A stretch of DNA of 20,846 bases from Akkermansiaceae bacterium (GCA_018676385.1 JABHEX010000171.1:1-20846), one strand, 5' to 3'; shown: positions 10,301-16,832, counted from the first letter of the stretch. Notes: generated from the sequence alone by a model not told the origin. Program-made: numbers and translations.

Positions 10301-10561
10301 TAATAGGGCGTCGGGTTTTTCGCGGATAATGATTTTTTCGACGACTTCTGGAGTTATGGGCTCGATATAGGTTCGCGGCGCGAATTCTGGATCGGTCATG
10401 ATAGTCGCAGGATTGGAGTTTATGAGAATGACTTCATATCCCTCTTCGCGCAGCGCTTTACACGCTTGGACGCCTGAGTAATCGAACTCACATCCTTGGC
10501 CAATCACGATCGGGCCGGAACCGATCACCAGTATTTTTTCAATCGTTGTGTCTTTAGGCAT
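7349..10561 (-). CDS. carB: Carbamoyl-phosphate synthase large subunit
   Basis: A full-length 1070-residue CarB (E. coli protein about 1073). It makes carbamoyl phosphate from ammonia, bicarbonate and two ATP, feeding arginine and pyrimidine synthesis, with the glutaminase subunit CarA supplying ammonia. The duplicated architecture is plain: the first synthetase half begins ILVIGSGPIVIGQG, with PTLGGQTALN soon after; the second half restarts near residue 555 with VILGGGPNRIGQG, followed by VQFGGQTPLN. Each half carries an ATP-grasp domain (RPAFTLGGSGGG and RPSFVLGGRGMM loops). The C-terminal MGS-like allosteric domain starts at about residue 940 (IYSTGGTYKFL, VVNTPSGHEAR). Start is ATG at 10559-10561 (MPKDTTIEKIL), which matches the family N-terminus. 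carA is not in the window. The gene is divergent from a ThuA gene and convergent with the GH13 gene. Cytoplasmic; nothing looks damaged. Confidence 0.98.
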   Translation of the reverse strand: MPKDTTIEKILVIGSGPIVIGQGCEFDYSGVQACKALREEGYEVILINSNPATIMTDPEFAPRTYIEPITPEVVEKIIIREKPDALLPTLGGQTALNTSMDLFKAGTLEKYGVKMIGANADAIDKGEDRLRFKEAMLKIGLDLPQSGVAHTMEEALSIADEITEAVGKRFPLIIRPAFTLGGSGGGIAYNKEELETIVARGLDLSPVTEVLIEESLLGWKEYEMEVMRDCADNCVVICSIENFDPMGVHTGDSITVAPAQTLTDREYQIMRDASFACIREIGVETGGSNIQFSVNPADGRCIVIEMNPRVSRSSALASKATGFPIAKIAAKLAVGYTLDELPNDITRETPASFEPTIDYVVTKLPRFTFEKFPTADSVLTTQMKAVGEAMSIGRTFKESMQKALRSLETGRFGFGFDGKGKKEPSYEEIERKLHVPNAERIFWLETAFNQGWTVEEVFDATSIDRWFLEHLKIIVDEGKDLATMDLRKAKKLGFSDFQIAHARGSSQDEIRAERKEKAIIPTYRLVDTCAAEFEAHTPYYYSTYGDENEARETDQKKIVILGGGPNRIGQGIEFDYCCVHAAFALNELGYETVMVNSNPETVSTDYDTSDKLYFEPLTLEDVLNICDQEKPDGVIVQFGGQTPLNLAADLKRHGVPVIGTSPESIELAEDRKFFSALLERIGLKQAEAGTAVSQDEASAIAERIGFPVLVRPSFVLGGRGMMIVYNDNELRKYIREAVDVSPDRPILVDRFLDGATEVDVDCISDGETSVVGAIMQHIEQAGIHSGDSACVIPAPTLTENIKSKILIAAKDLARELEVRGLMNIQFAVKDEELYVIEVNPRASRTVPFVSKSIGVPLAKLAAKIMVGMTLKELGFTEEILPPHYCVKEAVFPWSKFPGIDIVLGPEMKSTGEVMGIDDDLGLAYAKSQISAFNPLPTQGNVFFSVNDRDKPASLSIAQELVKLGFTIYSTGGTYKFLKDEGIAVERLYKLAEQKRPNVLDMMKNGEINFVVNTPSGHEAREDEIKIRSGAVTNKISHCTNLSAAHASVQAIRSLQEKEFTVKTLQEFHAG

Positions 10562-10701
10562 TAGGTGGTGCTAAATTTGTAGGATTTATGACGGGATCGT
10601 TCCACTTGTAAAGCCCTGCGCGAGTATTCCGTGAATTTTTTTTCCTAATGTGCAAGATTTTGACAGATGGTATTGATAAAAGTGTGTATGAATCTAATAT
10701 C
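10562..10701. promoter_or_regulatory. Divergent intergenic region between carB and ThuA gene
   Basis: These 140 bp must hold the promoters of both genes. On the plus strand a perfect TTGACA sits at 10660-10665, but no good -10 box lies at the right distance (17 bp downstream reads TGTGTA). On the minus strand TTTACA with TAAATC about 18 bp later, ahead of carB, is a plausible weak sigma-70-like pair. Neither start codon has a Shine-Dalgarno sequence. This is inference from matches only. Confidence 0.35.
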
Positions 10702-11496
10702 ATGAATGTCATATTTTTTGCTTTGTTTGCAGGTATTGTGCTTCCAGTTGTCGCAGCTGACCCCCTCAGAGTATTCATCCGAGCTGGGAAAAAAACGCAT
10801 GGTCCGGGGGCTCACGACCATCCTGCCTTTCTTAGGGATTGGAGTAAATTACTCAAGGAGCGAGGTGCTATAGTTGATGGAGCGCTGCACTTCCCTACTA
10901 ATCAACAGATGAATGCGGCTGATGTAATAGTTTTTTATGCAGCGAATGCCGGTAGCATGAAAGCCGAGGAGCGAACGGCGATTACTAACTTTAGAAAACG
11001 AGGCGGCGGGTTGGTTTTTATCCATGACGCCGTCTGTGGTAACAATGCGCAATGGTTCAAAGGCTTGGCGGGTGGTGCATGGCAACATAAGCACTCGAGG
11101 TTCTTTGAAGGGCGTTTTGATGTTTCATATCAAGATAAGCCGCATCCTATCACTAACGGGGCTGGTGATTTTGAACTCGACGATGAAATTTATTGGAAGC
11201 TCCATTTTGACCCTAATGTTCAAATACTTGCCAAAACTAACTGTAAGCATGCCCAAGGAAGCCCTCAGATGTGGTCTCTTGAGGAGGGTAAAGCCCGAAC
11301 GTTCTCATCAATCCCCGGGCACTGGCATGTTACATTTAGTATCCCGCAGTATCGTGCTGTCTTACTCAGAGGTATTGCTTGGGCGGGTCACAGAAAAGCT
11401 GATCTTCTCACCACACCTGAGGAGGTCAAATTTTTAGCAAAACCTAAAAATGGCCCAAAGATTGATAAGAAAACAGGAAAGCCTGAAATTCCTTAG
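10702..11496 (+). CDS. Secreted ThuA-like domain protein
   Basis: A 264-residue ThuA-family protein (class I glutamine-amidotransferase-like fold). The frame is open from 10648, but ATG 10702 is chosen because it gives a clean signal peptide (MNVIFFALFAGIVLPVVAA, cleaved before DPLRVF). Family marks seen are GPGAHDHPAFLRDW near the mature N-terminus, the central DVIVFYAANAG, the RGGGLVFIHDAV strand-turn and a C-terminal RGIAWAG. In planctomycetes and verrucomicrobia many ThuA-like proteins are exported and occur with 3-keto-glycoside enzymes; ThuA of rhizobia belongs to trehalose/maltitol catabolism. The substrate here is unknown. The Lys/Pro-rich tail after residue 240 looks unstructured. 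It stands alone, divergent from carB and convergent with the L,D-transpeptidase gene (26 bp gap). It is only distantly like the second ThuA protein at 19204. Confidence 0.85.
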   Translation: MNVIFFALFAGIVLPVVAADPLRVFIRAGKKTHGPGAHDHPAFLRDWSKLLKERGAIVDGALHFPTNQQMNAADVIVFYAANAGSMKAEERTAITNFRKRGGGLVFIHDAVCGNNAQWFKGLAGGAWQHKHSRFFEGRFDVSYQDKPHPITNGAGDFELDDEIYWKLHFDPNVQILAKTNCKHAQGSPQMWSLEEGKARTFSSIPGHWHVTFSIPQYRAVLLRGIAWAGHRKADLLTTPEEVKFLAKPKNGPKIDKKTGKPEIP

Positions 11497-11522
11497 GTTG
11501 TAAACCATACAAGACGAGCAGG

Positions 11523-12653
11523 TTACCGTATTTCAACGATTGCGCCTGGTCTAGCAAAATTTGGAAATCTTACAGCATCCCAATTCGACAACCTAATACA
11601 ACCCGCTGATTGAGCTCTACCGATTGTGCGTGGGTTGTTGGTGCCGTGGATGCCTATACCAGACTTGGATAAACCGTTCCAGATAACGCCAACTGGGTTG
11701 TTTGGCCCTGCCGGAATTGTGAGAGAATGCTCCCCCCTGACGCCTGTTTCCAATAATTGTCTGTCGTAACGCCAGATTGGTAATTCTACGCTATTTTTGA
11801 GATTCCAAATTCCAACTGGGATAAAGCGTGGTTTTCCAGGTGTGATTGGAAAGCTGGCAACTAGCTGAGGTTTTGCCTTACTTATTTTGGTTGTGCCATT
11901 AGCATTTTCTTGAATGGTAGGTAAGATAAGCGTGTAAACATAGATTTGTTTAATTTGCGTATCTACGACGATGCGCTGGGCAGAGAGCCTTTCTTCGGTC
12001 TTGTAGGTGCGACCGTGCTTCAGCTTCTCAATCAGAAATGGACGGATGTTTGGCACTTTGATAGCTGAGTGTGCTGTGGCGCTTCTTAAATTTTTGGCAG
12101 AGTTGATCGCGATGAGTAAGTCCTCAGACGTGTGGTAGCGTTCCGCCATAAACTCGGCAACACTGCGATATGGCATCGATTTTCTACCGGCTTGTAGCGA
12201 ACGTTCCTGAGGAAGCGTGTGGTCTATAAAGTCTTTTACGAATATAGGCACGATTGCAGTGGCATATGCTTGAGTCACCTCCATCAGCGCCTCTTGCACT
12301 ACACGCGGGTCATTTTTTTCTCTGCCTAGGCTGACGTTATAATTTTTTGCGGCGAGTTTGGTAAATTTACCTGGTTTACCGTCAATGAAGCCAGGGCCAA
12401 AATTTTTTTGATCAAGGAAAACTTGCAAGCGCACCGCTTGATCGCGGTCTTTTGGTAGAAGCAATGAAGGCAGTTTTTTTTCTTCATCCAGCGCTACTAT
12501 ATTTTTTGATGGTTTTTCAGTTGTTAGGCATTTCTTGATTTGTTGTGTCTTTGTTGGCGTTTCGGTGAGAGGGCTGGATAGAGAAGCTGGCAAAGCGAGT
12601 TCACGCGCCCATAGCGGAGCACATAATAAAAGAAATATGATGAGTAATCGCAT
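11523..12653 (-). CDS. Secreted L,D-transpeptidase (YkuD domain)
   Basis: A 376-residue exported protein with signal peptide MRLLIIFLLLCAPLWA. Residues of about 70-110 (RLQVFLDQKNFGPGFIDGK) look like a peptidoglycan-binding-1 helical repeat. Residues of about 165-215 (SVAEFMAERYHTSEDLLIAI ... IKVPNI) resemble a LysM-like module. The C-terminal 150 residues are the YkuD catalytic domain, with HGTNNPRTIG followed by SAGCIRLSNWDA; the catalytic Cys is residue 352 (codon 11598-11600). Such enzymes make 3-3 peptide cross-links in murein or attach proteins to it, working in the periplasm. The gene is third in a minus-strand row after the universal stress protein and hflX genes, with an 87 bp gap to hflX that contains two inverted repeats. 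All expected catalytic residues are present. The exact acceptor (murein or lipoprotein) is not predictable. Confidence 0.92.
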   Translation of the reverse strand: MRLLIIFLLLCAPLWARELALPASLSSPLTETPTKTQQIKKCLTTEKPSKNIVALDEEKKLPSLLLPKDRDQAVRLQVFLDQKNFGPGFIDGKPGKFTKLAAKNYNVSLGREKNDPRVVQEALMEVTQAYATAIVPIFVKDFIDHTLPQERSLQAGRKSMPYRSVAEFMAERYHTSEDLLIAINSAKNLRSATAHSAIKVPNIRPFLIEKLKHGRTYKTEERLSAQRIVVDTQIKQIYVYTLILPTIQENANGTTKISKAKPQLVASFPITPGKPRFIPVGIWNLKNSVELPIWRYDRQLLETGVRGEHSLTIPAGPNNPVGVIWNGLSKSGIGIHGTNNPRTIGRAQSAGCIRLSNWDAVRFPNFARPGAIVEIR

Positions 12654-12655
12654 CG

Positions 12656-12669
12656 ATCTATTTATAGAT
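12656..12669. repeat. Inverted repeat ATCTAT-TT-ATAGAT just upstream of the L,D-transpeptidase start
   Basis: A perfect 6+6 bp palindrome with a 2 bp spacer begins two bases upstream of the start codon (ATG at 12653-12651, minus strand). It covers the place where a ribosome-binding site would lie. It could be an operator or simply AT-rich coincidence; no binding protein is identifiable. Confidence 0.4.
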
Positions 12670-12674
12670 ATTTG

Positions 12675-12701
12675 ATGTCTTTATGAAGACATTTAATTTT
12701 T
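12675..12701 (+). terminator. Terminator-like hairpin in the hflX / L,D-transpeptidase gap
   Basis: A perfect 7 bp stem ATGTCTT / AAGACAT with a TATG loop is followed on the plus strand by TTAATTTTT. The T-tract is on the plus strand while both flanking genes run on the minus strand. So as a terminator it would stop antisense transcription; as RNA in the sense direction it is a leader hairpin of the transpeptidase gene. Confidence 0.4.
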
Positions 12702-12740
12702 GAATTAGCAAAAACTAACAAACCCTAACATTCTTTTATT

Positions 12741-14054
12741 CTAATCAATAAAATCAGCTAGTTTGCCGGCGATTTTTGCTGGGACCACAGCCTTAAGTAA
12801 AACGTCATTGCCCTCATAATCAGTCTCTAACACTTTTGCGTCACGGTGCAATATACCGGTAAGATCACCGCGTTGCTGAGGGATGCGGTAGGTATGCACC
12901 TGTACACGGTCTGCCAACAAAGTAGCACATTTCATGAGCAGCTCTTCCATCCCCTCACCAGTTATTGCACTAACCGATACCGTGTTAGGGAATGTTACCT
13001 CAAGTCCCGCGAGCTTTACGGGGTCATTAAGCACATCGATCTTATTTAGCACCACTACCGTAGGCTTGTCGTTGGCGCCTAATTCCTCAAGAACTTCAAC
13101 TGTTGTATCATAAAACTTTTGTACTTCTGGAGATGATGCATCTAACACATGAACAATGAAGTCGGCCAGCACCGCCTCCTCTAGTGTAGCTTTAAATGCC
13201 TCCACAAGTCGGTGTGGGAGATTTCTAACAAAACCAACAGTATCTGTTAGAAGAAGTGGCTGGCCGTCAGGCAATTCGATGGCACGAGTCGTTGTATCCA
13301 ATGTGGCGAACAGCATGTCTTTAGCCATGATGTCAGACCCTGAGAGTTGATTCAAAAGAGTGGATTTTCCGGCGTTAGTGTAGCCCGCAATAGCTGCGCA
13401 GGGCGTGCCTTGTTTTTCACGTTCTTTTCGGCGTGTACTACGTTGCTTTCTTACCTCTGCAAGCTCTCGCTTACACTGGTCGATCCGCGTTCTAGCTAGA
13501 CGGCGGTCTACTTCTATCTGTTGTTCACCCATGCCACGGGCGGCACCTCCCCCACCTTTACCACCTCCGGCTCCCCCGCCCTCGCGGTCGAGGTGCCCCC
13601 ACATTCTGGTCAGTCTCGGCAGTGAATACTGCATTCGCGCAAGATCTACCTGGAGACGTGCTTCGCGGGTATGTGCGCGTTTTGAAAAAATATCTAAAAT
13701 TACCTCTTCCCGGTCAATAACACAGATATCTGCTAGTTCTTCCCAGTTTCGCTTTTGCGATGGTAGGAACATGTTATCGAAGACAATACAGTCGCATTCA
13801 TGAGCTTTTGCTAGATCGACAATTTCTTGAGCTTTGCCGGTTCCGCAGAGGTATTTTTTGTGTAACGATCGAGTAAAAGCCAATACGGATTCGGTCACGT
13901 TGATGCCTAAAGTGGTGACCAACTCCCCTAGTTCCTCGAGTAGTGACTCTGCTTCTTGCGCTTCACGCCTATCTGAGCAGATACGCACAAGCAGCGCTCG
14001 CTCGACCATTTCCGGCTTGTCCCTGACTTCAAACATGCGTTCAGATACATGCAT
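12741..14054 (-). CDS. hflX: Ribosome-associated GTPase HflX
   Basis: A 437-residue HflX, a TRAFAC-class GTPase that binds 50S subunits and splits or rescues stalled ribosomes, notably under stress. The HflX N-terminal domain (about 1-190) ends in a Gly-rich linker and MGEQQIEVDRR, the usual lead into the coiled helical segment (RELAEVRKQRSTRRKER). The G domain follows: G1 GYTNAGKST (residues 224-232), G2 ATLDTTTR, G3 DTVGF, G4 NKID, G5 SAITGEG. ATG 14052-14054 is chosen over the TTG just before it; a second in-frame ATG at 14034-14036 (MFEVRDKPEM) is equally possible, and no Shine-Dalgarno site decides. The gene lies 63 bp downstream of a universal stress protein gene on the same strand, consistent with a stress-linked operon. 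The Gly linker (GGGAGGGKGGGG) is longer than the usual short loop. Confidence 0.96.
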   Translation of the reverse strand: MHVSERMFEVRDKPEMVERALLVRICSDRREAQEAESLLEELGELVTTLGINVTESVLAFTRSLHKKYLCGTGKAQEIVDLAKAHECDCIVFDNMFLPSQKRNWEELADICVIDREEVILDIFSKRAHTREARLQVDLARMQYSLPRLTRMWGHLDREGGGAGGGKGGGGAARGMGEQQIEVDRRLARTRIDQCKRELAEVRKQRSTRRKEREKQGTPCAAIAGYTNAGKSTLLNQLSGSDIMAKDMLFATLDTTTRAIELPDGQPLLLTDTVGFVRNLPHRLVEAFKATLEEAVLADFIVHVLDASSPEVQKFYDTTVEVLEELGANDKPTVVVLNKIDVLNDPVKLAGLEVTFPNTVSVSAITGEGMEELLMKCATLLADRVQVHTYRIPQQRGDLTGILHRDAKVLETDYEGNDVLLKAVVPAKIAGKLADFID

Positions 14055-14117
14055 CAATACTTGCTGTAGCGCAAGCCCTGAGCGTCGGCTATGAATTGAG
14101 TGTCTAACTTTTTTGCA

Positions 14118-14564
14118 TTATGTATCTCGCTTAACAGGCACTATCAGGAATGGTATCTTGGACTCTCGCACACATCCTTCGGCAACGCTGCCCAATAACA
14201 AGCTGCTAAGGAAGCCATGGCCATGTGAGTCAAGAACAAGCGTATCAGCATCCGATTTATGAGCATAATCCAGAATGGCATTCAGTGGCTGCCCATGGAG
14301 AACTTTAATCTTTACGTTCGCTAACTCCATTTGAGCAGCTATTTTTGTTAGTTTTTGTTTACTGCGATGCCGTGTCTCTTCATGTATTTCTTGAGCTATC
14401 GGAAATTCATCTGGCGTTAGCCCATATGCGGCATATGTCGGTTCTGGTTCTATCACATGAACTAGATACACGCTCTCATCGAGCGCTTTAGCTAGCTTGG
14501 TAGTTGCTTTGATCACAGGGGCATTGGCATCAGAAAAATCTAATGCTGCAATTATCATTCTCAT
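14118..14564 (-). CDS. Universal stress protein, UspA family
   Basis: A 148-residue single-domain Usp. It starts with the family strand MRMIIAALDFSD and carries the central VYLVHVIEPEP. It ends with DSHGHGFLSSLLLGSVAEG, the G-x-G...GS segment that in ATP-binding Usp proteins contacts the nucleotide, followed by the final strand FLIVPV. Length fits the family. Cytoplasmic, usually dimeric, with roles in stress survival that vary widely between members. It is first in a minus-strand row with hflX and the L,D-transpeptidase gene and divergent from mnmG across 158 bp that include a parS-like site. Start ATG 14562-14564 has a weak TAGGG upstream; an in-frame ATG two codons later is also possible. 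Confidence 0.92.
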   Translation of the reverse strand: MRMIIAALDFSDANAPVIKATTKLAKALDESVYLVHVIEPEPTYAAYGLTPDEFPIAQEIHEETRHRSKQKLTKIAAQMELANVKIKVLHGQPLNAILDYAHKSDADTLVLDSHGHGFLSSLLLGSVAEGCVRESKIPFLIVPVKRDT

Positions 14565-14653
14565 AGCCCTACTAAATTACGCTTATGTTTTGAATGATAC
14601 AAGTTTTTAGCCTTATCGCATTCTCTATCAATTGGATCATATATTACCATAGT

Positions 14654-14669
14654 TGTTCCACATGGAACA
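14654..14669. other. parS: parS-like ParB-binding palindrome 1
   Basis: TGTTCCACATGGAACA is a 16 bp palindrome with a single central mismatch (CACATG instead of CACGTG). It fits the broadly conserved bacterial parS consensus TGTTNCACGTGNAACA apart from that base. It lies in the intergenic region 54 bp upstream of mnmG. Two further, centrally perfect copies lie 640 and 847 bp downstream (centre to centre). The match and the clustering are seen in the sequence; ParB binding is inferred. Confidence 0.72.
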
Positions 14670-14722
14670 TCCAATCTTCGGTCTTGCATCTTAGCGCTTT
14701 CATCTTATTTCTCTTCGCATCT

Positions 14723-16600
14723 ATGTTTGTTTACCCAAAAACATACGACGTTCTTGTCATAGGCGCAGGTCACGCAGGTGTGGAGGCTGCCCTAGCTGCG
14801 TCTAGACTTGGCTGTCATGTTGCAGTGCTTACTCAAAATTTGGATACTATTGGCGCTATGTCCTGCAACCCAGCTATTGGCGGTCTGGCAAAAGGCCATA
14901 TGGTGCGAGAGATTGATGCCCTAGGTGGTGTGATGGCCCTCAATACTGACGCCACAGGAATTCAATTTCGCATGCTCAATGCTGGAAAAGGGCCATCAGT
15001 GCGCGCTCCTCGTGCTCAATGTGATAAGAAAGCTTACCAATTCCGCATCAAACACACACTTGAGTCGGAACCGCTCATTGATATTCATCAAGCAAATGTC
15101 GCAGAGCTAATAGTTAAAGACGATACTATCACGGGGGTTACTACATCACTTCAGATGCAGATTAACTCTCGCTCAGTAGTTCTCTCTGCTGGCACTTTCA
15201 TGCGTGGATTGATGCATGTTGGACTTAAAAACGAAAGCGGTGGACGCATGGGTGACGCTACTTCTACTGTTTCTGATTCATTACATGCGTTAGGGTTCCA
15301 CGTGGAACGTTTTAAGACAGGCACTCCTTGCCGGATCAACGGTAAGTCTATTGATTTTTCTAAAACCGAAGTGCAAGAGGGCGATACGCCCCCACCCTTT
15401 TTCTCCTACATGGCTGATACCATTATTCGTAAGCCCGATGACCTCCATACGCTAAATGGTCATTTGCAACCGAGTGACGCCCATTCTGATGGCCAACCAG
15501 AGTTCCACGTGGAACAAGTCCCTTGTCATATCACATGGACTACCCCGAAAACCCACAAAATTATTCGCGATAACCTTGATAAATCACCAATGTATTGCGG
15601 TAAAATAGAGGGCCCCGGCCCGCGCTACTGCCCATCTATTGAAGACAAAGTGGTGAAATTTGCCGATAAGGATAGACACCAAGTATTTCTTGAACCAGAG
15701 GGGCGCCATACGCACGAGTATTATATCAATGGTGTTTCGACATCGATGCCATACGAGGTTCAACTCGATTTTATACAATCGATTCCTGGGCTTGAGAACG
15801 CGCAAATCATCCGTCCAGGATACGCGGTTGAATATGACTACTGTCCCCCCACCCAACTCTCACCCACATTAGAAACTAAGCGCGTGTCGGGTCTCTATTT
15901 TGCTGGGCAAATTAATGGCACATCTGGATACGAAGAAGCTGCTGCTCAAGGCTTGATGGCGGGTAGCAATGCTGCGCTCAAGGTGCTTGAGAAACCCGAG
16001 TTTATCCTACGCCGTAACCAAGCATATATAGGTGTAATGATTGATGATTTAGTCACCAAAGGCACAAATGAGCCCTACAGAATGTTCACCTCGCGTGCCG
16101 AATACAGGTTATTACTTCGTCAGGATAATGCAGATTTACGTCTCACCCCCCTCGCAATTGAAAACGGATTAGTTACGGGTCTGCGGGCAGATCGAACAGG
16201 TGAGAAAATATCTGGCTTGGTTAAAGCAAAAGGACTGATTCCTAAGATTTCTCACGATGGAGTTAAGCTCGACCACTGGTTCCGACGGTCAGAAAATTCC
16301 TATACCACCCTGCCCTCACATGTAATCGATCAGGTGCCTACTGATCTCTGGCCGCTACTCGAAACCGATTTCAAATACGCTGGTCACATCGATCGTCAAC
16401 AACAACAAATTGAGAAACTTCAGCGGATGGAAAGTAAACGTATCCCAGAGGGTTTCAATTACGACAAGGTTACCGGCCTCAAAGCTGAGGCACGTCAACA
16501 TCTAACAAAGATTCGACCAACCAGTATAGGTCAAGCGTCACGAATTTCGGGAATCACGCCAGCTGACATTGCGATACTTGCGATTGCTCTACGAAAATAG
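14723..16600 (+). CDS. mnmG: tRNA uridine-5-carboxymethylaminomethyl(34) synthesis enzyme MnmG
   Basis: With MnmE, MnmG (GidA) installs carboxymethylaminomethyl groups on wobble uridine 34 of certain tRNAs, using FAD and methylene-tetrahydrofolate. The frame is open from 14594, but ATG 14723 gives the family N-terminus MFVYPKTYDVLVIGAGHAG and 625 residues (E. coli 629); the upstream 43 codons are hydrophobic non-homologous sequence. Features seen: FAD-binding GAGHAG (residues 14-19), MSCNPAIGGLAKGH, FKTGTPCRI, GPGPRYCPSIEDK, FAGQINGTSGYEEAA, MFTSRAEYRLLLRQDNAD, and the C-terminal LTKIRPTSIGQASRISGITP needed for MnmE contact. Two parS-like palindromes lie inside the gene and encode FHVER (192-196) and FHVEQ (261-265). 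The usual neighbours rsmG, parA and parB are not in the window. There is no visible Shine-Dalgarno site. Confidence 0.97.
   Translation: MFVYPKTYDVLVIGAGHAGVEAALAASRLGCHVAVLTQNLDTIGAMSCNPAIGGLAKGHMVREIDALGGVMALNTDATGIQFRMLNAGKGPSVRAPRAQCDKKAYQFRIKHTLESEPLIDIHQANVAELIVKDDTITGVTTSLQMQINSRSVVLSAGTFMRGLMHVGLKNESGGRMGDATSTVSDSLHALGFHVERFKTGTPCRINGKSIDFSKTEVQEGDTPPPFFSYMADTIIRKPDDLHTLNGHLQPSDAHSDGQPEFHVEQVPCHITWTTPKTHKIIRDNLDKSPMYCGKIEGPGPRYCPSIEDKVVKFADKDRHQVFLEPEGRHTHEYYINGVSTSMPYEVQLDFIQSIPGLENAQIIRPGYAVEYDYCPPTQLSPTLETKRVSGLYFAGQINGTSGYEEAAAQGLMAGSNAALKVLEKPEFILRRNQAYIGVMIDDLVTKGTNEPYRMFTSRAEYRLLLRQDNADLRLTPLAIENGLVTGLRADRTGEKISGLVKAKGLIPKISHDGVKLDHWFRRSENSYTTLPSHVIDQVPTDLWPLLETDFKYAGHIDRQQQQIEKLQRMESKRIPEGFNYDKVTGLKAEARQHLTKIRPTSIGQASRISGITPADIAILAIALRK
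15294..15309. other. parS: parS-like ParB-binding palindrome 2 (inside mnmG)
   Basis: GTTCCACGTGGAAC at 15295-15308 is a perfect 14 bp palindrome matching the conserved parS core, flanked by G on both sides. It is read in frame as F-H-V-E within MnmG, just before the conserved FKTGTP motif. The same 14-mer recurs 207 bp downstream. Confidence 0.8.
15501..15516. other. parS: parS-like ParB-binding palindrome 3 (inside mnmG)
   Basis: AGTTCCACGTGGAACA contains the identical perfect 14 bp core (15502-15515) and again encodes F-H-V-E, just before QVPCHIT of MnmG. The 3' flanking A gives a 15 of 16 match to TGTTCCACGTGGAACA, a parS variant of the type reported in several proteobacteria. Confidence 0.8.
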
Positions 16601-16619
16601 ATAATTTGACTATACGAGC

Positions 16620-16659
16620 CATATATAGGGGTGTTTTGTTCTAAATACCCCTATATGTG
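16620..16659. terminator. Strong hairpin after mnmG, probable transcription end
   Basis: CATATATAGGGGT pairs with ACCCCTATATGTG (13 bp, one T-G wobble). The stem can continue through a G-U pair and three A-T pairs to a 6 nt loop, for about 17 bp in all. It starts 19 bp after the mnmG stop. There is no T-tract on either side, so it is not a canonical intrinsic terminator; an RNA 3'-end stabiliser or Rho-dependent end is also possible. Confidence 0.55.
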
Positions 16660-16832
16660 CCCAAAATACTATGTATTTCGTATTATTACACAACTTACTC
16701 TTGGTGAGTAGGTTATATTGTTTCTGTGACTATTTTAAGGCCCTGAGAATGGCACGAAATCCCCTGCCCTGTATGATGGTTCAGTCCATAGGATTCTCAA
16801 GCAACAAAAAACCGTGTTGTTTCTAGAAATTC
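16660..16832 (+). promoter_or_regulatory. Structured leader region upstream of the alpha/beta hydrolase gene
   Basis: This gap holds two further inverted repeats. ACTTACTC / GAGTAGGT has a 5 nt loop (16693-16713), and TGAGAAT / ATTCTCA encloses about 42 bp (16744-16799). A third, AGAAAT / ATTTCT at 16825-16841, puts the ATG at 16833 in its loop. TATATT at 16714-16719 could be a -10 box, but no convincing -35 box is seen. No known riboswitch or ncRNA family is recognised. Confidence 0.3.

Noticed and set aside
9852..10370. Long plus-strand frame opposite carB (172 codons)
   Set aside because: It is the antisense shadow of a highly conserved gene; Ser-rich composition and no recognisable domain.
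10589..10597. parS half-site GTTCCAC upstream of carB
   Set aside because: The second half of the palindrome is missing (TTGTAAA).
10648..10701. Longer N-terminus for the first ThuA protein
   Set aside because: The 18 extra residues are polar and would bury the signal peptide; ATG 10702 gives a normal exported protein.
13405..13803. Plus-strand frame with Pro-rich segment opposite hflX
   Set aside because: The proline run is the antisense reading of the HflX glycine linker, not a real protein.
14594..14722. N-terminal extension of MnmG by 43 hydrophobic residues
   Set aside because: The MnmG family begins at about MFVYPKTYDV; the extra residues have no family match and cover an intergenic region that contains a parS-like site.
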